Source: Gilliamella mensalis
Lineage (GTDB): Bacteria > Pseudomonadota > Gammaproteobacteria > Enterobacterales > Orbaceae
Length of the DNA stretch: 64,000 nt
Direction: 5' to 3'
NCBI RefSeq assembly: GCF_900103085.1
Contig: NZ_FMWR01000008.1
Location: 62,001 to 126,000, forward strand
Translations under genes and position numbers: made by a program
Notes under the pieces: model-generated
The model's input: the letters and a program-made list of their open reading frames with translations, nothing else
Database searches by the model: none
What the model was told of the DNA's origin: nothing
Shown here: piece after piece, positions 18,539 through 28,468 of the stretch
How positions within the stretch are numbered: the first letter of the stretch is position 1
Layout of the letters: each line of letters opens with the position of its first letter

Positions 18539-19720
18539 TTAAACAGCAGTTTTGTTATTCCATAATTTTCTAGAGCCGAAGCAGAATAACAATAGTGCAA
18601 TGATAACAAAAATAGCACCAACAAAGCCAATGTCACCAATTGAGAGTAGAATTAATACTTTACTACCTATAAAAGCGCCTCCGCCTATGCCGATATTGTA
18701 GATTCCTGAATAAACCGATGTGGCAATATCGGTTGCATCAGGCGCTGCATCAATCACTTTGCTTTGCATGACCATGCCAATAATAGTGATCGAAAGGCCC
18801 CAGATCAAACATTGAATGATTGCAGTATAAAGTGCAAATGAACAGACATAAAGTGATAATAAACAAATGATCAATGACAACATGGGGATAACTAAAATGG
18901 CGGTTGGATTTTTTTCGGCATATCTTGCAAAAATAACACTACCAATCATGCCGGAAAAACCCACTACTAACAATAAAGCGACGATAACATTTTGATTAAA
19001 TCCGCCCACATCTTTCATAAATGGCGTAATATAGGTATAAGCAGTAAAGTGACCGGCAACAATAATGGCTATTAATAGATAAATATTTAGTAATATTGGG
19101 CGTTTTAATATACTTGGAATATCTTTGATTGAAATAATATCCATGCTTGGTACAGCAGGTAATAAGCGGAGCAGTAATATCATTACGCAAAAAGCGATAC
19201 CAGCAATACATAAAAAAGTCACTCGCCAGCCAACGAACTGACCTATCATTGTACCAATTGGGATCCCTAGGATGGTTGCCATCGACACGCCAATAACAAT
19301 AAAGCCCATTGCTTTAGCTTTTTTACCATTGGGGGCTAATCGAACAGCAAGCGGTGTTGTAATTGCCCAAAATACCGCATGCGCACAAGCAATGCCAATT
19401 CTTGCAGCCATTAGACTGTAAAAATCCCACGCAAATCCGGCTAAAATATGACTACCGATAAATAGGCAAAATAGAAAAATAAGTAGTTTTCTTCGTTCTA
19501 TTTTTGACGTTAATATCGTCAATGGTAATGATAATAAAGAAACAGCCCATGCATAAATGGTGAGTAATAATCCAGCATGAGCCACATCCATTGAAAAGCT
19601 TTGAGCAATATTGGGTAATAACCCGACAGGTACAAATTCCGTTGTATTAAAAATAAATGCAGCAAATGCAAGGCAAAGAATTGATGACCAAATGCGAGAT
19701 CGGGTAATGCTATTGTTCAT
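18539..19720 (-). CDS. sotB: SotB-type sugar efflux MFS transporter
   Basis: 393 residues with twelve predicted membrane segments, the size of E. coli SotB (396). The N-terminal block AFIFNTTEFVPVGLLPNIAQ, the loop SKIERRKLLIFLFCLFI, and APDATDIATSVYSGIYNIGI near the end match SotB closely. In E. coli it exports arabinose and IPTG and limits sugar accumulation. It is monocistronic, convergent with uup. The true substrate here is not deducible; a drug or other sugar exporter of the same DHA1 family is possible. Confidence 0.82.
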   Translation of the reverse strand: MNNSITRSRIWSSILCLAFAAFIFNTTEFVPVGLLPNIAQSFSMDVAHAGLLLTIYAWAVSLLSLPLTILTSKIERRKLLIFLFCLFIGSHILAGFAWDFYSLMAARIGIACAHAVFWAITTPLAVRLAPNGKKAKAMGFIVIGVSMATILGIPIGTMIGQFVGWRVTFLCIAGIAFCVMILLLRLLPAVPSMDIISIKDIPSILKRPILLNIYLLIAIIVAGHFTAYTYITPFMKDVGGFNQNVIVALLLVVGFSGMIGSVIFARYAEKNPTAILVIPMLSLIICLLSLYVCSFALYTAIIQCLIWGLSITIIGMVMQSKVIDAAPDATDIATSVYSGIYNIGIGGGAFIGSKVLILLSIGDIGFVGAIFVIIALLLFCFGSRKLWNNKTAV

Positions 19721-19859
19721 GATTAAGATTATGGGGGGAAGATTAGATTATGTCAGATTATAACTGAATATGTTTGTCTATTAAATAGTTGTGATGAATA
19801 AATCTTAAAGTAAACTGCCACCTTATTGGTATTAGATGGCAGTACATCATTGCTGCAAT

Positions 19860-20372
19860 TTATACTAATGCTTTAGCTGCTGCTAGTGCTTTGTCATAAT
19901 CGGGCTCTGAAGATGTTTCTTTAACATATTCAACATAAACAACTTTGTCATTTTTATCAATCACAAATACGGCTCGAGAAAGTAAGCGTAACTCTTCAAT
20001 AACAGTGCCATATTTTAGACCAAAATCAAGATCTTTATGATCGGAGGTCACTTTAACAGCATCAATGCCTTCAGCAGCACAATAGCGATTTAATGCAAAA
20101 GGTAAATCAAGACTAATTGAAAATATTACAGTATCTGTTAATTTTGCCGCTTCGACGTTAAAACGGTGAACTTGGGCACTGCATACCGAAGTATCAATGG
20201 ATGGAACCGAATTAATAATTCTGATTTTACCTTTAAAATCGGATAATTTAATGGGCTTCATTGCTAAATCTTGCACGATAAAATCAGGTGCGATGTCACC
20301 AACGTTGATTTTGGGACCTAACAAAGTAATCGGGGCTCCGCGCATAGTAACTTCATTAACTCTTTTTTGCAT
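19860..20372 (-). CDS. tpx: thiol peroxidase Tpx
   Basis: Periplasmic or cytosolic atypical 2-Cys peroxiredoxin reducing lipid and hydrogen peroxides with thioredoxin. The ATG at 20372 (7 bp after AAGGA) gives 170 residues, the normal size. The frame is open upstream to 20441, but that extension has no ribosome site and no family match. The peroxidatic cysteine is C64 in PSIDTSVC and the resolving cysteine C98 in LNRYCAAEG, the Tpx spacing. It ends with EPDYDKALAAAKAL, as usual. Monocistronic. Confidence 0.93.
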   Translation of the reverse strand: MQKRVNEVTMRGAPITLLGPKINVGDIAPDFIVQDLAMKPIKLSDFKGKIRIINSVPSIDTSVCSAQVHRFNVEAAKLTDTVIFSISLDLPFALNRYCAAEGIDAVKVTSDHKDLDFGLKYGTVIEELRLLSRAVFVIDKNDKVVYVEYVKETSSEPDYDKALAAAKALV

Positions 20373-20593
20373 AACTGTTTCCTTGGGGTGTAATAATCGT
20401 GTTGTGAAAAATTTCAGTATTGATAGGACAACGTCTTTCAATGCATTAAAGCTTCTGTACCTATTAGCATTAATTCAATATAGAACTAAACTGACTACTG
20501 AGCAATAGTGCTATCGTGTTTTAAGTGATGAATTAGCCGATTTCAACTATTGTTAATAATGTTGTTTTGTAATGTAATTAAACCATTTCCATT

Positions 20594-20623
20594 TTGGATG
20601 TTTATTCGACAATGGTATATAAT
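20594..20623 (+). promoter_or_regulatory. probable promoter of the DUF486 gene
   Basis: Perfect TATAAT at 20618-20623, with a weak TTGGAT 18 bp upstream (20594-20599). The predicted start is near 20630, which rules out the long reading frame beginning at 20594 and supports the ATG at 20657. Confidence 0.55.
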
Positions 20624-20656
20624 GCCAGTCCCTTTCTTTACTCTTATATCAACACT

Positions 20657-21010
20657 ATGAATCAATTAATTATTACTGTTTGTTTACTGACTTTTAGTAA
20701 TATTTTTATGACTTTTGCGTGGTATGGGCATTTGCGGTTTTTACATAATCAAGTTTGGCTAGTGGCGGTGTTTGCTAGCTGGGGAATTGCGTTATTTGAA
20801 TATTTATTGCAAGTGCCTGCTAATCGCATTGGTTTTCAGGTTGCTAGCGCAGGTCAATTAAAGATTATTCAGGAAGTAATTAGTTTGTCTGTTTTTATCC
20901 CTTTTTCAATTTATATTTTAAAAGAGCCATTTAAGACAGACTATATTTGGGCTGGCTTGTGTCTTTTAGGTGCGGTATTTTTTATGTTCCGCGATAAGAT
21001 TTTTGCTTAA
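20657..21010 (+). CDS. DUF486 (DMT-like) small membrane protein
   Basis: 117 residues with four predicted membrane helices, the layout of DUF486 proteins related to the drug/metabolite transporter superfamily. Typical stretches are NIFMTFAWYGHL near the N-terminus, SWGIALFEYLLQVPANRIG and QLKIIQEVISLSVF in the middle, and YIWAGLCLLGAVFFMFRDK at the end. The ATG at 20657 is preferred because a promoter -10 lies at 20618, inside the longer frame. Followed by a hairpin at 21026. The transport substrate of this family is unknown. Confidence 0.8.
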   Translation: MNQLIITVCLLTFSNIFMTFAWYGHLRFLHNQVWLVAVFASWGIALFEYLLQVPANRIGFQVASAGQLKIIQEVISLSVFIPFSIYILKEPFKTDYIWAGLCLLGAVFFMFRDKIFA

Positions 21011-21025
21011 TTTCATGTTAAAAAA

Positions 21026-21054
21026 CGTGATAAATATTGATCATATTTGTCACG
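21026..21054. terminator. hairpin after the DUF486 gene
   Basis: CGTGATAAATAT/ATATTTGTCACG forms a 12-bp stem with one T-G pair and a 5-nt loop, 15 bp after the stop. The only T run lies on the minus strand (opposite 21020-21025), so on the plus strand it is at best a weak terminator. Confidence 0.4.
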
Positions 21055-21109
21055 ATAATGCTCTAAATTAGCATCTCAACTATTCCACATATTGCGCGGT
21101 CAATATAAT

Positions 21110-21125
21110 TGTGATGCCTATCACA
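21110..21125. promoter_or_regulatory. candidate CRP site upstream of the acid phosphatase
   Basis: TGTGA-TGCCTA-TCACA is a perfect match to both CRP half-sites with the required 6-bp spacer, and AT-rich flanks. It lies 185 bp before the phosphatase ATG and 100 bp after the DUF486 stop. Confidence 0.6.
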
Positions 21126-21309
21126 TTAAAAATAATCAATCTTTATTAAGATGTTATTGTATTATATCACTCAACAACCATTGATATCTTGCTGACCATA
21201 TCATGTCATTATTTCATATGAAATTGTTGATTAGTTAAGTGTTATTTAAGCGTTTTTGTTTTGATAACATGTTTTGATCTTTATCCCTTATTTGTATAAG
21301 GAGAGGTAT

Positions 21310-22053
21310 ATGCAAAAAAAAATTTTTTGTTCGTTATTTGTTGTTTTTTTTATGTGTTCAAATGTTAATGCCAGCAATATTAAAGATGTAACAACTGATC
21401 CACAAGATTTTTATCTTAAAGAAGATCAATCTCCGAATAGTTTATTTTTGTTACCTCCGCCCCCTTCTTTTAATAGTATTGATTTCCTTAGAGATAAAGC
21501 GATGTACGATTGGGGTAAGTCTGTTCGTCATTCTCAACGAGGGCATCAAGCCTATTTAGATGCTGATGCTAGTAAGGATAATGTAGCTAAACAGTTTTCA
21601 CCTGCTTTTGGTTTTGACATTTCTGTAACTAATACCCCCGAAATTTATAAACTGATTACAACCATGAAAGAAGATGCCGGTGATCTGGCGACGCGTTCTG
21701 CTAAAAATTATTATAATCGAGTTAGACCATTTTCATTTTTTAACGAGCCAACTTGCCGCCCAGAAGATGAAAAAACGTTATCAACCAATGGTTCTTATCC
21801 ATCAGGCCATACCACAATAGGATTTGCTATTTCACTAATACTTGCCGAAATTAATCCTGAAAAACAAAATGAAATTTTAAAGCGCGGTTATGAAATAGGG
21901 GAAAGCCGGGTTATTTGTGGTTATCATTGGCAAAGTGATGTTGATGCAGCAAAGTTTATGGCAGCGGCCGTTGTGGCACAACTACATACAAACTCGGCAT
22001 TTATACAACAATTAGCTAAAGCCAAGGAGGAGTTTAACCATTTAAAAGACTAA
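21310..22053 (+). CDS. class A non-specific acid phosphatase (PhoN/PhoC type)
   Basis: Secreted periplasmic phosphomonoesterase of the PAP2 superfamily, releasing phosphate from many organic phosphates at low pH. The signal peptide is MQKKIFCSLFVVFFMCSNVNA, with likely cleavage before SNIKD. The class A signature is complete: KNYYNRVRP (KX6RP), GSYPSGHT (PSGH) and SRVICGYHWQSD (SRX5HX3D). The length of 247 residues fits. The ATG at 21310 follows AGGAGAGG; the longer frame to 21274 lacks a ribosome site. A CRP-like site lies upstream. Whether it is PhoN or PhoC cannot be decided. Confidence 0.9.
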   Translation: MQKKIFCSLFVVFFMCSNVNASNIKDVTTDPQDFYLKEDQSPNSLFLLPPPPSFNSIDFLRDKAMYDWGKSVRHSQRGHQAYLDADASKDNVAKQFSPAFGFDISVTNTPEIYKLITTMKEDAGDLATRSAKNYYNRVRPFSFFNEPTCRPEDEKTLSTNGSYPSGHTTIGFAISLILAEINPEKQNEILKRGYEIGESRVICGYHWQSDVDAAKFMAAAVVAQLHTNSAFIQQLAKAKEEFNHLKD

Positions 22054-22129
22054 ATACTGGATAAGCTAACAGATTACCATTTGTTATTTATATATTTTAT
22101 ATTATTAAAATTATGCAAATTCGACCTTA

Positions 22130-22172
22130 ATATATTGGCTGTTTATAGTTATCAGCCAATATATAAATTTTT
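22130..22172 (+). terminator. terminator after the acid phosphatase
   Basis: Perfect 12-bp stem ATATATTGGCTG/CAGCCAATATAT (22130-22141, 22153-22164) with an 11-nt loop, followed by AAATTTTTAATTT. It lies 3 bp from the convergent apbC stop. Confidence 0.7.
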
Positions 22173-22175
22173 AAT

Positions 22176-23249
22176 TTATACAGTTTTAAAAGAGATATCA
22201 GGCAAAATTGCTTCGCCTTGCCAATATAGTTCACTGGCAATACGCTCAGCAATTTGGCAATAAAGTTGGTTAAATTCGCTATCAGGGTGGCTAATAACAG
22301 TAGGTTGCCCTGTATCGAGATCTTGGCGTAATATTTTATGAAGTGGTATTTGTCCGAGCAATTTTGTTTGATATTGCTCAGCTAGACGCTGTGCTCCACC
22401 TTCTCCAAAAATAGCTTCGTGATGACCACAATTTTCGCAAATGTGATAGCTCATATTTTCAATAATGCCTAGCGTTGGGATGTTGACTTTATTAAACATG
22501 GTCATGCCTTTTTTGGCATCAATTAATGCGATATCTTGTGGTGTACTGACAATAATTGCAGCCGTTACTGGAATACTTTGTGCTAGGGTTAATTGGATGT
22601 CCCCAGTTCCTGGAGGCATATCAATAACCAAATAATCAAGTTCAGGCCATAATGTATCTTGTAATATTTGTAGTAATGCCTTGCTTGCCATTGGTCCTCG
22701 CCATACCATGGCGCTATCTGGATCGACTAAATAACCAATAGAGTTACTGGCTAATCCGTGTGCCATAATAGGGGTCATGTGTTTATTGTCAGGTGTTAAC
22801 GGTTGCTGTTTTTCTGTGCCTAACATGGTTGGAATTGAAGGTCCATAAATATCCGCATCTAAAATACCTACTTTGGCGCCTTGTTTTTGTAAAGCTAGTG
22901 CAAGATTGACAGCTGTTGATGATTTGCCCACGCCACCTTTGCCAGAACTTATGGCGATAATATTTTTGACATTGTTAATGGCATGTTGGTCATTAGCGCG
23001 TTTTAATGTAGCAATTTTATAGTCAATGTGCCAGTTAACGTCATTAATGCCGTTAAGCTTTAGTAATTTTGGGGTGGCTATTTTTTTTAACTCATCAAAA
23101 GCGTTTTGCCAAGCAAAGGGCATGGCTAAGTGGATAGATAAGCTTTGATTAACTAATTCGCATTTTGTTACTGCTCCAAGTTCAAGCAAGTTTTTTTGTA
23201 AGGTTGAATGAGTAAAATTCTCAAGAATATTTTCTACTTCAATGTTCAT
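22176..23249 (-). CDS. apbC: iron-sulfur cluster carrier ApbC (Mrp)
   Basis: P-loop ATPase of the Mrp/NBP35 family that carries and transfers Fe-S clusters in the cytosol. It has an N-terminal MIP18-like domain (about 1-80) and then the deviant Walker A SSGKGGVGKSS, DADIYGPSIPTMLG, DMPPGTGDIQLTLAQ, and the cluster-binding CENC in YHICENCGHHE. The C-terminus LYWQGEAILPDISFKTV matches the enterobacterial protein. The start is taken at the ATG at 23249; an upstream in-frame ATG at 23270 lacks a ribosome site. It is divergent from metG, as in E. coli. Confidence 0.95.
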   Translation of the reverse strand: MNIEVENILENFTHSTLQKNLLELGAVTKCELVNQSLSIHLAMPFAWQNAFDELKKIATPKLLKLNGINDVNWHIDYKIATLKRANDQHAINNVKNIIAISSGKGGVGKSSTAVNLALALQKQGAKVGILDADIYGPSIPTMLGTEKQQPLTPDNKHMTPIMAHGLASNSIGYLVDPDSAMVWRGPMASKALLQILQDTLWPELDYLVIDMPPGTGDIQLTLAQSIPVTAAIIVSTPQDIALIDAKKGMTMFNKVNIPTLGIIENMSYHICENCGHHEAIFGEGGAQRLAEQYQTKLLGQIPLHKILRQDLDTGQPTVISHPDSEFNQLYCQIAERIASELYWQGEAILPDISFKTV

Positions 23250-23500
23250 TATTATTATCTCGTTGTACATTAATATTTATACTTGCTTCATTTCCCATGC
23301 TCCTCCTTTAAAGAGGTGGAACATAATCAATGGCAAAGGTGTAAAAAGTCTATTATTTTACATTTTCGAAAAAAGATTATTTGCCATCTACAAAGTGAAT
23401 CGAGTATAGAAATTTCATCAAATTATGGCATAAATCTAGCGATAATCCCACGATTGATGTACTATTTCTGCCATTATGTAATAAAGGGTAATAAATCAAC

Positions 23501-25528
23501 ATGACAACTCAACGCAAAATATTGGTGACTTGCGCACTGCCTTATGCCAATGGTGCAATTCACTTAGGTCATATGCTTGAACATATTCAAGCTGATGTAT
23601 GGGTACGTTATCAACGTATGCGTGGTAATGAGATCTATTTTATCTGTGCTGACGATGCGCATGGCACGCCAATTATGCTCAAAGCACAACAACTTGGCAT
23701 TACGCCTGAACAGATGATTAGTGAAGTGAAAACTGAGCATCAGCGTGATTTTGCGGGATTTAATATTAGTTATGATAATTACCATTCAACTCATAGCTCA
23801 GAAAATCGTGAAATATCAGCGCAAATTTATAAGCGTTTAAAAGCCAATGGTTATATTAAAACCAAAGTCATTTCACAGCTATTTGATCCTGAAAAACAGA
23901 TGTTTTTGCCAGATCGCTTTGTAAAAGGTACTTGTCCACGTTGTAAAGCCCCAGATCAATATGGTGATAACTGTGAAGTGTGTAGTGCAACTTACAACCC
24001 GATTGATTTAATTAATCCTAAGTCTGTGGTTTCAGGGGCGACGCCAATTTTAAAAGAGTCAGAACATTTCTTTTTCGATCTGCCGGCTTTTTCAACTATG
24101 TTACAAGAGTGGATTCGCTCTGGAACACTACAAGAGCAAGTCGCTAATAAAATGCAAGAGTGGTTTGAATCAGGCTTACAGCCGTGGGATATTAGCCGTG
24201 ATGCTCCTTATTTTGGTTTTGAAATCCCTGATGCGCCAGGTAAATATTTTTATGTCTGGTTAGATGCACCAATTGGTTATATGGGCTCTTTTTTAAACTA
24301 CTGCAATACACAAAATAAACCAATTTTTGATGAGTTTTGGAATAAAGATTCAAGCACTGAGCTTTATCACTTTATTGGTAAAGATATTGTTTACTTTCAT
24401 AGTTTATTTTGGCCGGCAATGCTAGAGGGTAGCGAACATCGCAAACCATCGAATATTTTTGTGCATGGCTATGTGACTGTTGACGGCGCAAAAATGTCTA
24501 AGTCGCGAGGTACTTTTATTCAAGCAAGTACCTATCTAAAACACTTAGATCCTGATTGCTTACGCTATTATTATGCCGCTAAGCTGTCACCACATATTGA
24601 TGATATTGATTTAAATTTAGAAGACTTTGTTCAACGTGTAAATAGCGATTTAGTTAATAAAGTTGTTAATATTGCTTCACGTTCGGCTGGATTTATTTAT
24701 AAACGCTTTGACGGCAAATTATCGGATAATGTAGCTGAACCTGCACTTTATGCGTATTTTGTTGAAAAATCTCAAATCATTGCTAATTATTTTGAGCAAC
24801 GTGAATTAGGTAAGGCGATTCGTGAAATTATGGCACTTGCTGACGAAGCTAATCGTTATATTGATGAAAAAGCGCCATGGGTAGTTGCTAAACAAGAAGG
24901 GCAAGATCAAACATTGCAAGATATTTGCTCAATGGGTATTCACCTATTCCGTATTTTAATGACCTATTTAAAACCAATAGTGCCTTCATTAGCTGAGCGA
25001 ACAGAAGCATTTTTAAATAGCAAATTAGAATGGAATACCATTGCTAATGCGTTAACTAGCCATAAAATTAATCAGTTTAAAGCCCTATTTAACCGTATTG
25101 ATATGGATAAAATTACTGCCATGATTGAAGAAACAAAAGAGCAAGCTGCCCTAGCAACACCAGCTAAAACAAATGTTGCTGAACCTATTGCTGATACGAT
25201 TAATTTTGACGATTTTGCCAAAGTTGATATGCGTGTTGCTTTAATTAAACATGCTTGTTTTGTTGAAGGATCCGATAAATTACTCCAGTTGACGCTTGAT
25301 ATTGGTGATGAAACCCGTAATGTGTTTTCAGGCATCAAGCAGTTTTATCCTGATCCAGAAGTACTAATTGGGCGTTTAACCATTATGATTGCCAATTTAG
25401 CGCCTCGTAAAATGCGATTTGGTGTTTCAGAAGGTATGGTGCTTTGTGCCAGTGGTAAAGATGATGGTGACGGCGTGTACTTGTTATCGCCAGATAGTGG
25501 TGCTAAACCGGGAATGCGCATTTCGTAA
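23501..25528 (+). CDS. metG: methionyl-tRNA synthetase MetG
   Basis: Class I synthetase charging tRNA-Met. The 675 residues match the E. coli enzyme (677). It has the HIGH-type HLGHM (residues 22-26), the zinc-binding pairs CPRC and CEVC, the KMSKS block [12 protein letters not shown], and the C-terminal tRNA-binding domain from about residue 570 ([22 protein letters not shown]) that dimerises the enzyme. It is divergent from apbC, which is the usual arrangement. Followed by a good terminator. Confidence 0.98.
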   Translation: MTTQRKILVTCALPYANGAIHLGHMLEHIQADVWVRYQRMRGNEIYFICADDAHGTPIMLKAQQLGITPEQMISEVKTEHQRDFAGFNISYDNYHSTHSSENREISAQIYKRLKANGYIKTKVISQLFDPEKQMFLPDRFVKGTCPRCKAPDQYGDNCEVCSATYNPIDLINPKSVVSGATPILKESEHFFFDLPAFSTMLQEWIRSGTLQEQVANKMQEWFESGLQPWDISRDAPYFGFEIPDAPGKYFYVWLDAPIGYMGSFLNYCNTQNKPIFDEFWNKDSSTELYHFIGKDIVYFHSLFWPAMLEGSEHRKPSNIFVHGYVTVDGAKMSKSRGTFIQASTYLKHLDPDCLRYYYAAKLSPHIDDIDLNLEDFVQRVNSDLVNKVVNIASRSAGFIYKRFDGKLSDNVAEPALYAYFVEKSQIIANYFEQRELGKAIREIMALADEANRYIDEKAPWVVAKQEGQDQTLQDICSMGIHLFRILMTYLKPIVPSLAERTEAFLNSKLEWNTIANALTSHKINQFKALFNRIDMDKITAMIEETKEQAALATPAKTNVAEPIADTINFDDFAKVDMRVALIKHACFVEGSDKLLQLTLDIGDETRNVFSGIKQFYPDPEVLIGRLTIMIANLAPRKMRFGVSEGMVLCASGKDDGDGVYLLSPDSGAKPGMRIS

Positions 25529-25553
25529 TTTTTATTCTTATCATGCAAAAATG

Positions 25554-25590
25554 CATCTTAGCAAGTTAATGTGCTTGTTAAGATGTTTTA
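25554..25590 (+). terminator. terminator of metG
   Basis: 12-bp stem CATCTTAGCAAG/CTTGTTAAGATG with one G-T pair and an 8-nt loop, then TTTTAT. Confidence 0.75.
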
Positions 25591-25813
25591 TAAAACGACG
25601 TGTTTTAGTATAACAAGTTGATCTGTTTACATTGTTGGATAAAGCAACATAATAGATAGCCATTGAAATAAAAAATATCTGAAAATTAAATTAATTGACT
25701 ACGTCTCTATTTTATCGAAATTTGCAATCAAAATAACGATTGCCCAAGCTCAGTTTTGTTAAACTTCATATTTTATTGTTCTATTTAACATTGCTTGTAA
25801 ATTCGTTATTTCC

Positions 25814-26599
25814 TTACTTTTGATTTTCTGACGGATTTCCTGAATAAGGAAATATGCTGTCTTTTAGTGAAAAAGAGAAATCATTTGTATTAATCTCACC
25901 AATCACTTTGTTGCTATCGTATAAAGCCAGTAAAAAATCGGCCATTTGCTTTGCTGTATGGTACTTGGTAAAACTTGCATCATAATTGTAGTTACTGACA
26001 TTATTGGCTTTTTCACCAAATTCTGTTTTTGTCGCGGCCGGAGCTAACACCTTTGCGGTTAATTGGGCGTTAGCTTGCTTTAATTCTTGTGCTAGCCCTT
26101 CGGTAAAGGCATTGACATAGAATTTTGTTGCGCAATAGGTTACCGCATTAGGAACGAGTGTATATCCACCACGGGAGGAGATGTTTATTAGTTGTGTCCC
26201 AGATTCATTTTGATATTTACGTACATACAGTGTTGAAAAAATTGTTAGGACTTCAATATTTAAATGAAGCATTGATTCGATTTTTCCTAAATCTTGATCG
26301 CTAACACTGCCGTAATGACCAAAACCGGCATTATTAATCCATGTTTCAATAAAATAGTTGTCTAAATCATTAAAAAGGGAATAAGCGTTGGTTGGTTGTG
26401 ATAAATCACAAAGTTTTATAATTACTTCTAATTCTGGGGAAATTTTTGCAATTTCTTGTTGTAAAAGTGCCAAATTTTCTTGTCTTCTTGCAATAACAAT
26501 AAGGTTTTTATTTCGTTTTGCAAAAGCAATAGCTGTTGCATAACCTATGCCTGAACTTGCGCCGGTTATGACGGTATATTTTTTATGTGTATTGGTCAT
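25814..26599 (-). CDS. short-chain dehydrogenase/reductase
   Basis: Classical SDR of 261 residues. The Rossmann glycine motif is TGASSGIG (residues 13-20), the NNAG motif is in WINNAGFGHYG, and the catalytic serine and YxxxK are in NISSRGG and TYCATKFYVNAF. The basic RR after the second strand (VIARRQENL) suggests NADP(H). The substrate is not deducible. It lies 122 bp downstream of the reductase-like gene at 26722 on the same strand, and a LysR regulator is divergent beyond that, so the two may form one regulated unit. Confidence 0.85.
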   Translation of the reverse strand: MTNTHKKYTVITGASSGIGYATAIAFAKRNKNLIVIARRQENLALLQQEIAKISPELEVIIKLCDLSQPTNAYSLFNDLDNYFIETWINNAGFGHYGSVSDQDLGKIESMLHLNIEVLTIFSTLYVRKYQNESGTQLINISSRGGYTLVPNAVTYCATKFYVNAFTEGLAQELKQANAQLTAKVLAPAATKTEFGEKANNVSNYNYDASFTKYHTAKQMADFLLALYDSNKVIGEINTNDFSFSLKDSIFPYSGNPSENQK

Positions 26600-26721
26600 T
26601 TTTATTTCCTCTAATATTTTAAATATCTGTATTTAATTAAAAGCATTCAAACTATTAAATATATGATAAATATAACTTTATTCTACTGGAAGGTGGACTC
26701 ATTTTGGTCTTTTATATTTTT

Positions 26722-27393
26722 TTATTGGTTATTTGTTTGCCATGAATTATGTGGTACTTCAACTTCTTTAGAGGCTTGAGCTAAAGCATCATTCAATCGT
26801 TGACGGCTTAAAGGTATGCAATATGCAGGCTTTGCACGTTCAAACCGCCAACTGTTTGATAAAGCGCCTACATCAACATAATCATAGCCAATACTTTCTA
26901 GAAGAGTGAAAACAATTTGTTTGGCAGCTAAGTCATCTCCAGCTATAGGAATTGCTCTTCTATCTGATTTATCATTAGGCTTTGCATCTTTAATAACATC
27001 TTTTGCGAGAATTGCATTAAAAACTTTAACTACTCTAGATTTATCAAGATGTTTAGCGACTAACTCGCTGGTTGTTGTTTCATGATTATCTAATTGTCCT
27101 AAATGACCATCGCGGGTAGGATAATAGTTAGTGGCATCAAGTACTATTTTTCCGCTGAGTAGCTTTGCAGGTAATTGTGTATAATTGATAAAAGGAATAG
27201 CAACGAGAATTATATCACCAAATTTAATGGCTTCTTCTTGGCTCCCAATTTGGCAGTTTAAGCGTGTGGCTACGCTAAATAACGTCTTTTTATCTCTAGA
27301 ATTACTTAACATAACTTGATAACCTGCGCGCATAAATAATGTTGTGTAGGCTTGACTTACAAATCCTGCCCCTATAATGCCGATTTTTTCCAT
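26722..27393 (-). CDS. NADPH-binding F420 reductase-like protein
   Basis: 223-residue protein with an N-terminal Rossmann fold, IGIIGAGFVSQAYTTLF, then NSRD at the end of the second strand, fitting NADP binding. FGDIILVAIPF and KIVLDATNYYPTRDG follow, and the C-terminal region has RRAIPIAGDD and KQIVFTLLESIGYDYVDVG. This is the pattern of the NADPH-dependent F420 reductase/NADP-oxidoreductase coenzyme F420 family, whose bacterial members without F420 mostly have unknown substrates. It is divergent from a LysR-type regulator 109 bp away, a typical regulator-target layout. Confidence 0.75.
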   Translation of the reverse strand: MEKIGIIGAGFVSQAYTTLFMRAGYQVMLSNSRDKKTLFSVATRLNCQIGSQEEAIKFGDIILVAIPFINYTQLPAKLLSGKIVLDATNYYPTRDGHLGQLDNHETTTSELVAKHLDKSRVVKVFNAILAKDVIKDAKPNDKSDRRAIPIAGDDLAAKQIVFTLLESIGYDYVDVGALSNSWRFERAKPAYCIPLSRQRLNDALAQASKEVEVPHNSWQTNNQ

Positions 27394-27502
27394 ATATTTA
27401 CCCTGTTTTTATTTGTTTGCTTGATTTGCGTTATAATATTTATAAAATAAAAGATAGTAAATGGCTTTAAAATTGTTTTATTAACAACTGGAGATTGGCA
27501 AT

Positions 27503-28393
27503 ATGGATCTTTTTAGAAGTATGAAGGCTTTTGTATTGACTGTGAAGACAGGTTCATTTGCATCGGCATCTATCTCATTAAATACCTCTCCGCAAATGGT
27601 TGCGAAATATATTCTTTTTTTAGAAACTCAATTAGGGTTAAAGTTACTTAATCGAACAACACGTTCACAAAATCTTACCGAATTTGGTAAGCAGTATTAT
27701 GAGCGCTGTGTGAGTATTTTAGGTGAAGTTAAAGCCACCTCTATGCTTGCGCAACAGTTTTTAGATAAACCTAGTGGTGCGCTTAGAATTAGTGCGCCAT
27801 TTACTTTTGGTAATTTTACTTTAGTGCCATTAATTAGTAGTTTTATGAAGTGTTATCCCCAAATTAGTGTCGATATACAATTAAGTGATCGTTATGTCGA
27901 TTTAGTTAAGGACGGTTTTGATATCGCTTTTCGGATTGGTGATTTAAGTGATTCAGGGCTTATTGCTCGTAAACTTAATCCTCATCAACTTATTTTTGCT
28001 GCCTCACCAGATTATTTAGCGCAATATGGTGTTCCACTAATACCTGATGATTTAAAAAAGCATCAATGCTTGATTTACCAATATGTGAATCAGAATAAAA
28101 AAGATCATGTTTGGTCGTTTATGATTAATGGTGAAATAGTTAATATTCCTATATCAGGGACATTTCAAAGTAATCAGACTTCAGCGTTAGCGATAGCTGC
28201 GATTGAAGGGCTAGGTATCACCATGTTGCCAGAATCTATGTTACAAGAACCAATTAAGCAAAAAAAATTATTTCCCATATTACAAAAATTTTTACCACCT
28301 GCCAAGCCGCTTAATATGCTTTATACTGCTGATCGTCAGCAACCACCAAAATTAAAAGCATTTATTGAATTTGTGTTGAATGCAATATCGTAA
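27503..28393 (+). CDS. LysR-type transcriptional regulator
   Basis: 296 residues. The N-terminal winged helix-turn-helix (about 1-60: MDLFRSMKAFVLTVKTGSF, then LGLKLLNRTTRSQNLTE) is followed by an effector domain (about 88-296) with VDLVKDGFDIAFRIGDL. This sequence belongs to the large subgroup that often controls a divergent oxidoreductase gene. A weak near-palindrome of T-N11-A type (TATAATATTTATA, 27432-27444) lies in the gap to the divergent reductase and could be the operator. The effector is unknown. Confidence 0.9.
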   Translation: MDLFRSMKAFVLTVKTGSFASASISLNTSPQMVAKYILFLETQLGLKLLNRTTRSQNLTEFGKQYYERCVSILGEVKATSMLAQQFLDKPSGALRISAPFTFGNFTLVPLISSFMKCYPQISVDIQLSDRYVDLVKDGFDIAFRIGDLSDSGLIARKLNPHQLIFAASPDYLAQYGVPLIPDDLKKHQCLIYQYVNQNKKDHVWSFMINGEIVNIPISGTFQSNQTSALAIAAIEGLGITMLPESMLQEPIKQKKLFPILQKFLPPAKPLNMLYTADRQQPPKLKAFIEFVLNAIS

Positions 28394-28416
28394 TCAGTGT
28401 GCTTTTTATCCATAAT

Positions 28417-28442
28417 AAAAAAGGCGATTTGCTCGCCTTTTT
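28417..28442. terminator. bidirectional terminator between the LysR gene and tolC
   Basis: AAAAAGGCGA/TCGCCTTTTT with a 5-nt loop gives a stem flanked by A and T runs usable in both directions, serving both convergent genes. Confidence 0.85.
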
Positions 28443-28468
28443 AACAGTTGTAATAAAAGAACCAATAG

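Noticed and set aside
23283-23504. 73-codon plus-strand ORF between apbC and metG
   Set aside because: No ribosome site, overlaps the metG start, and its composition looks like random AT-rich sequence; no family resemblance.
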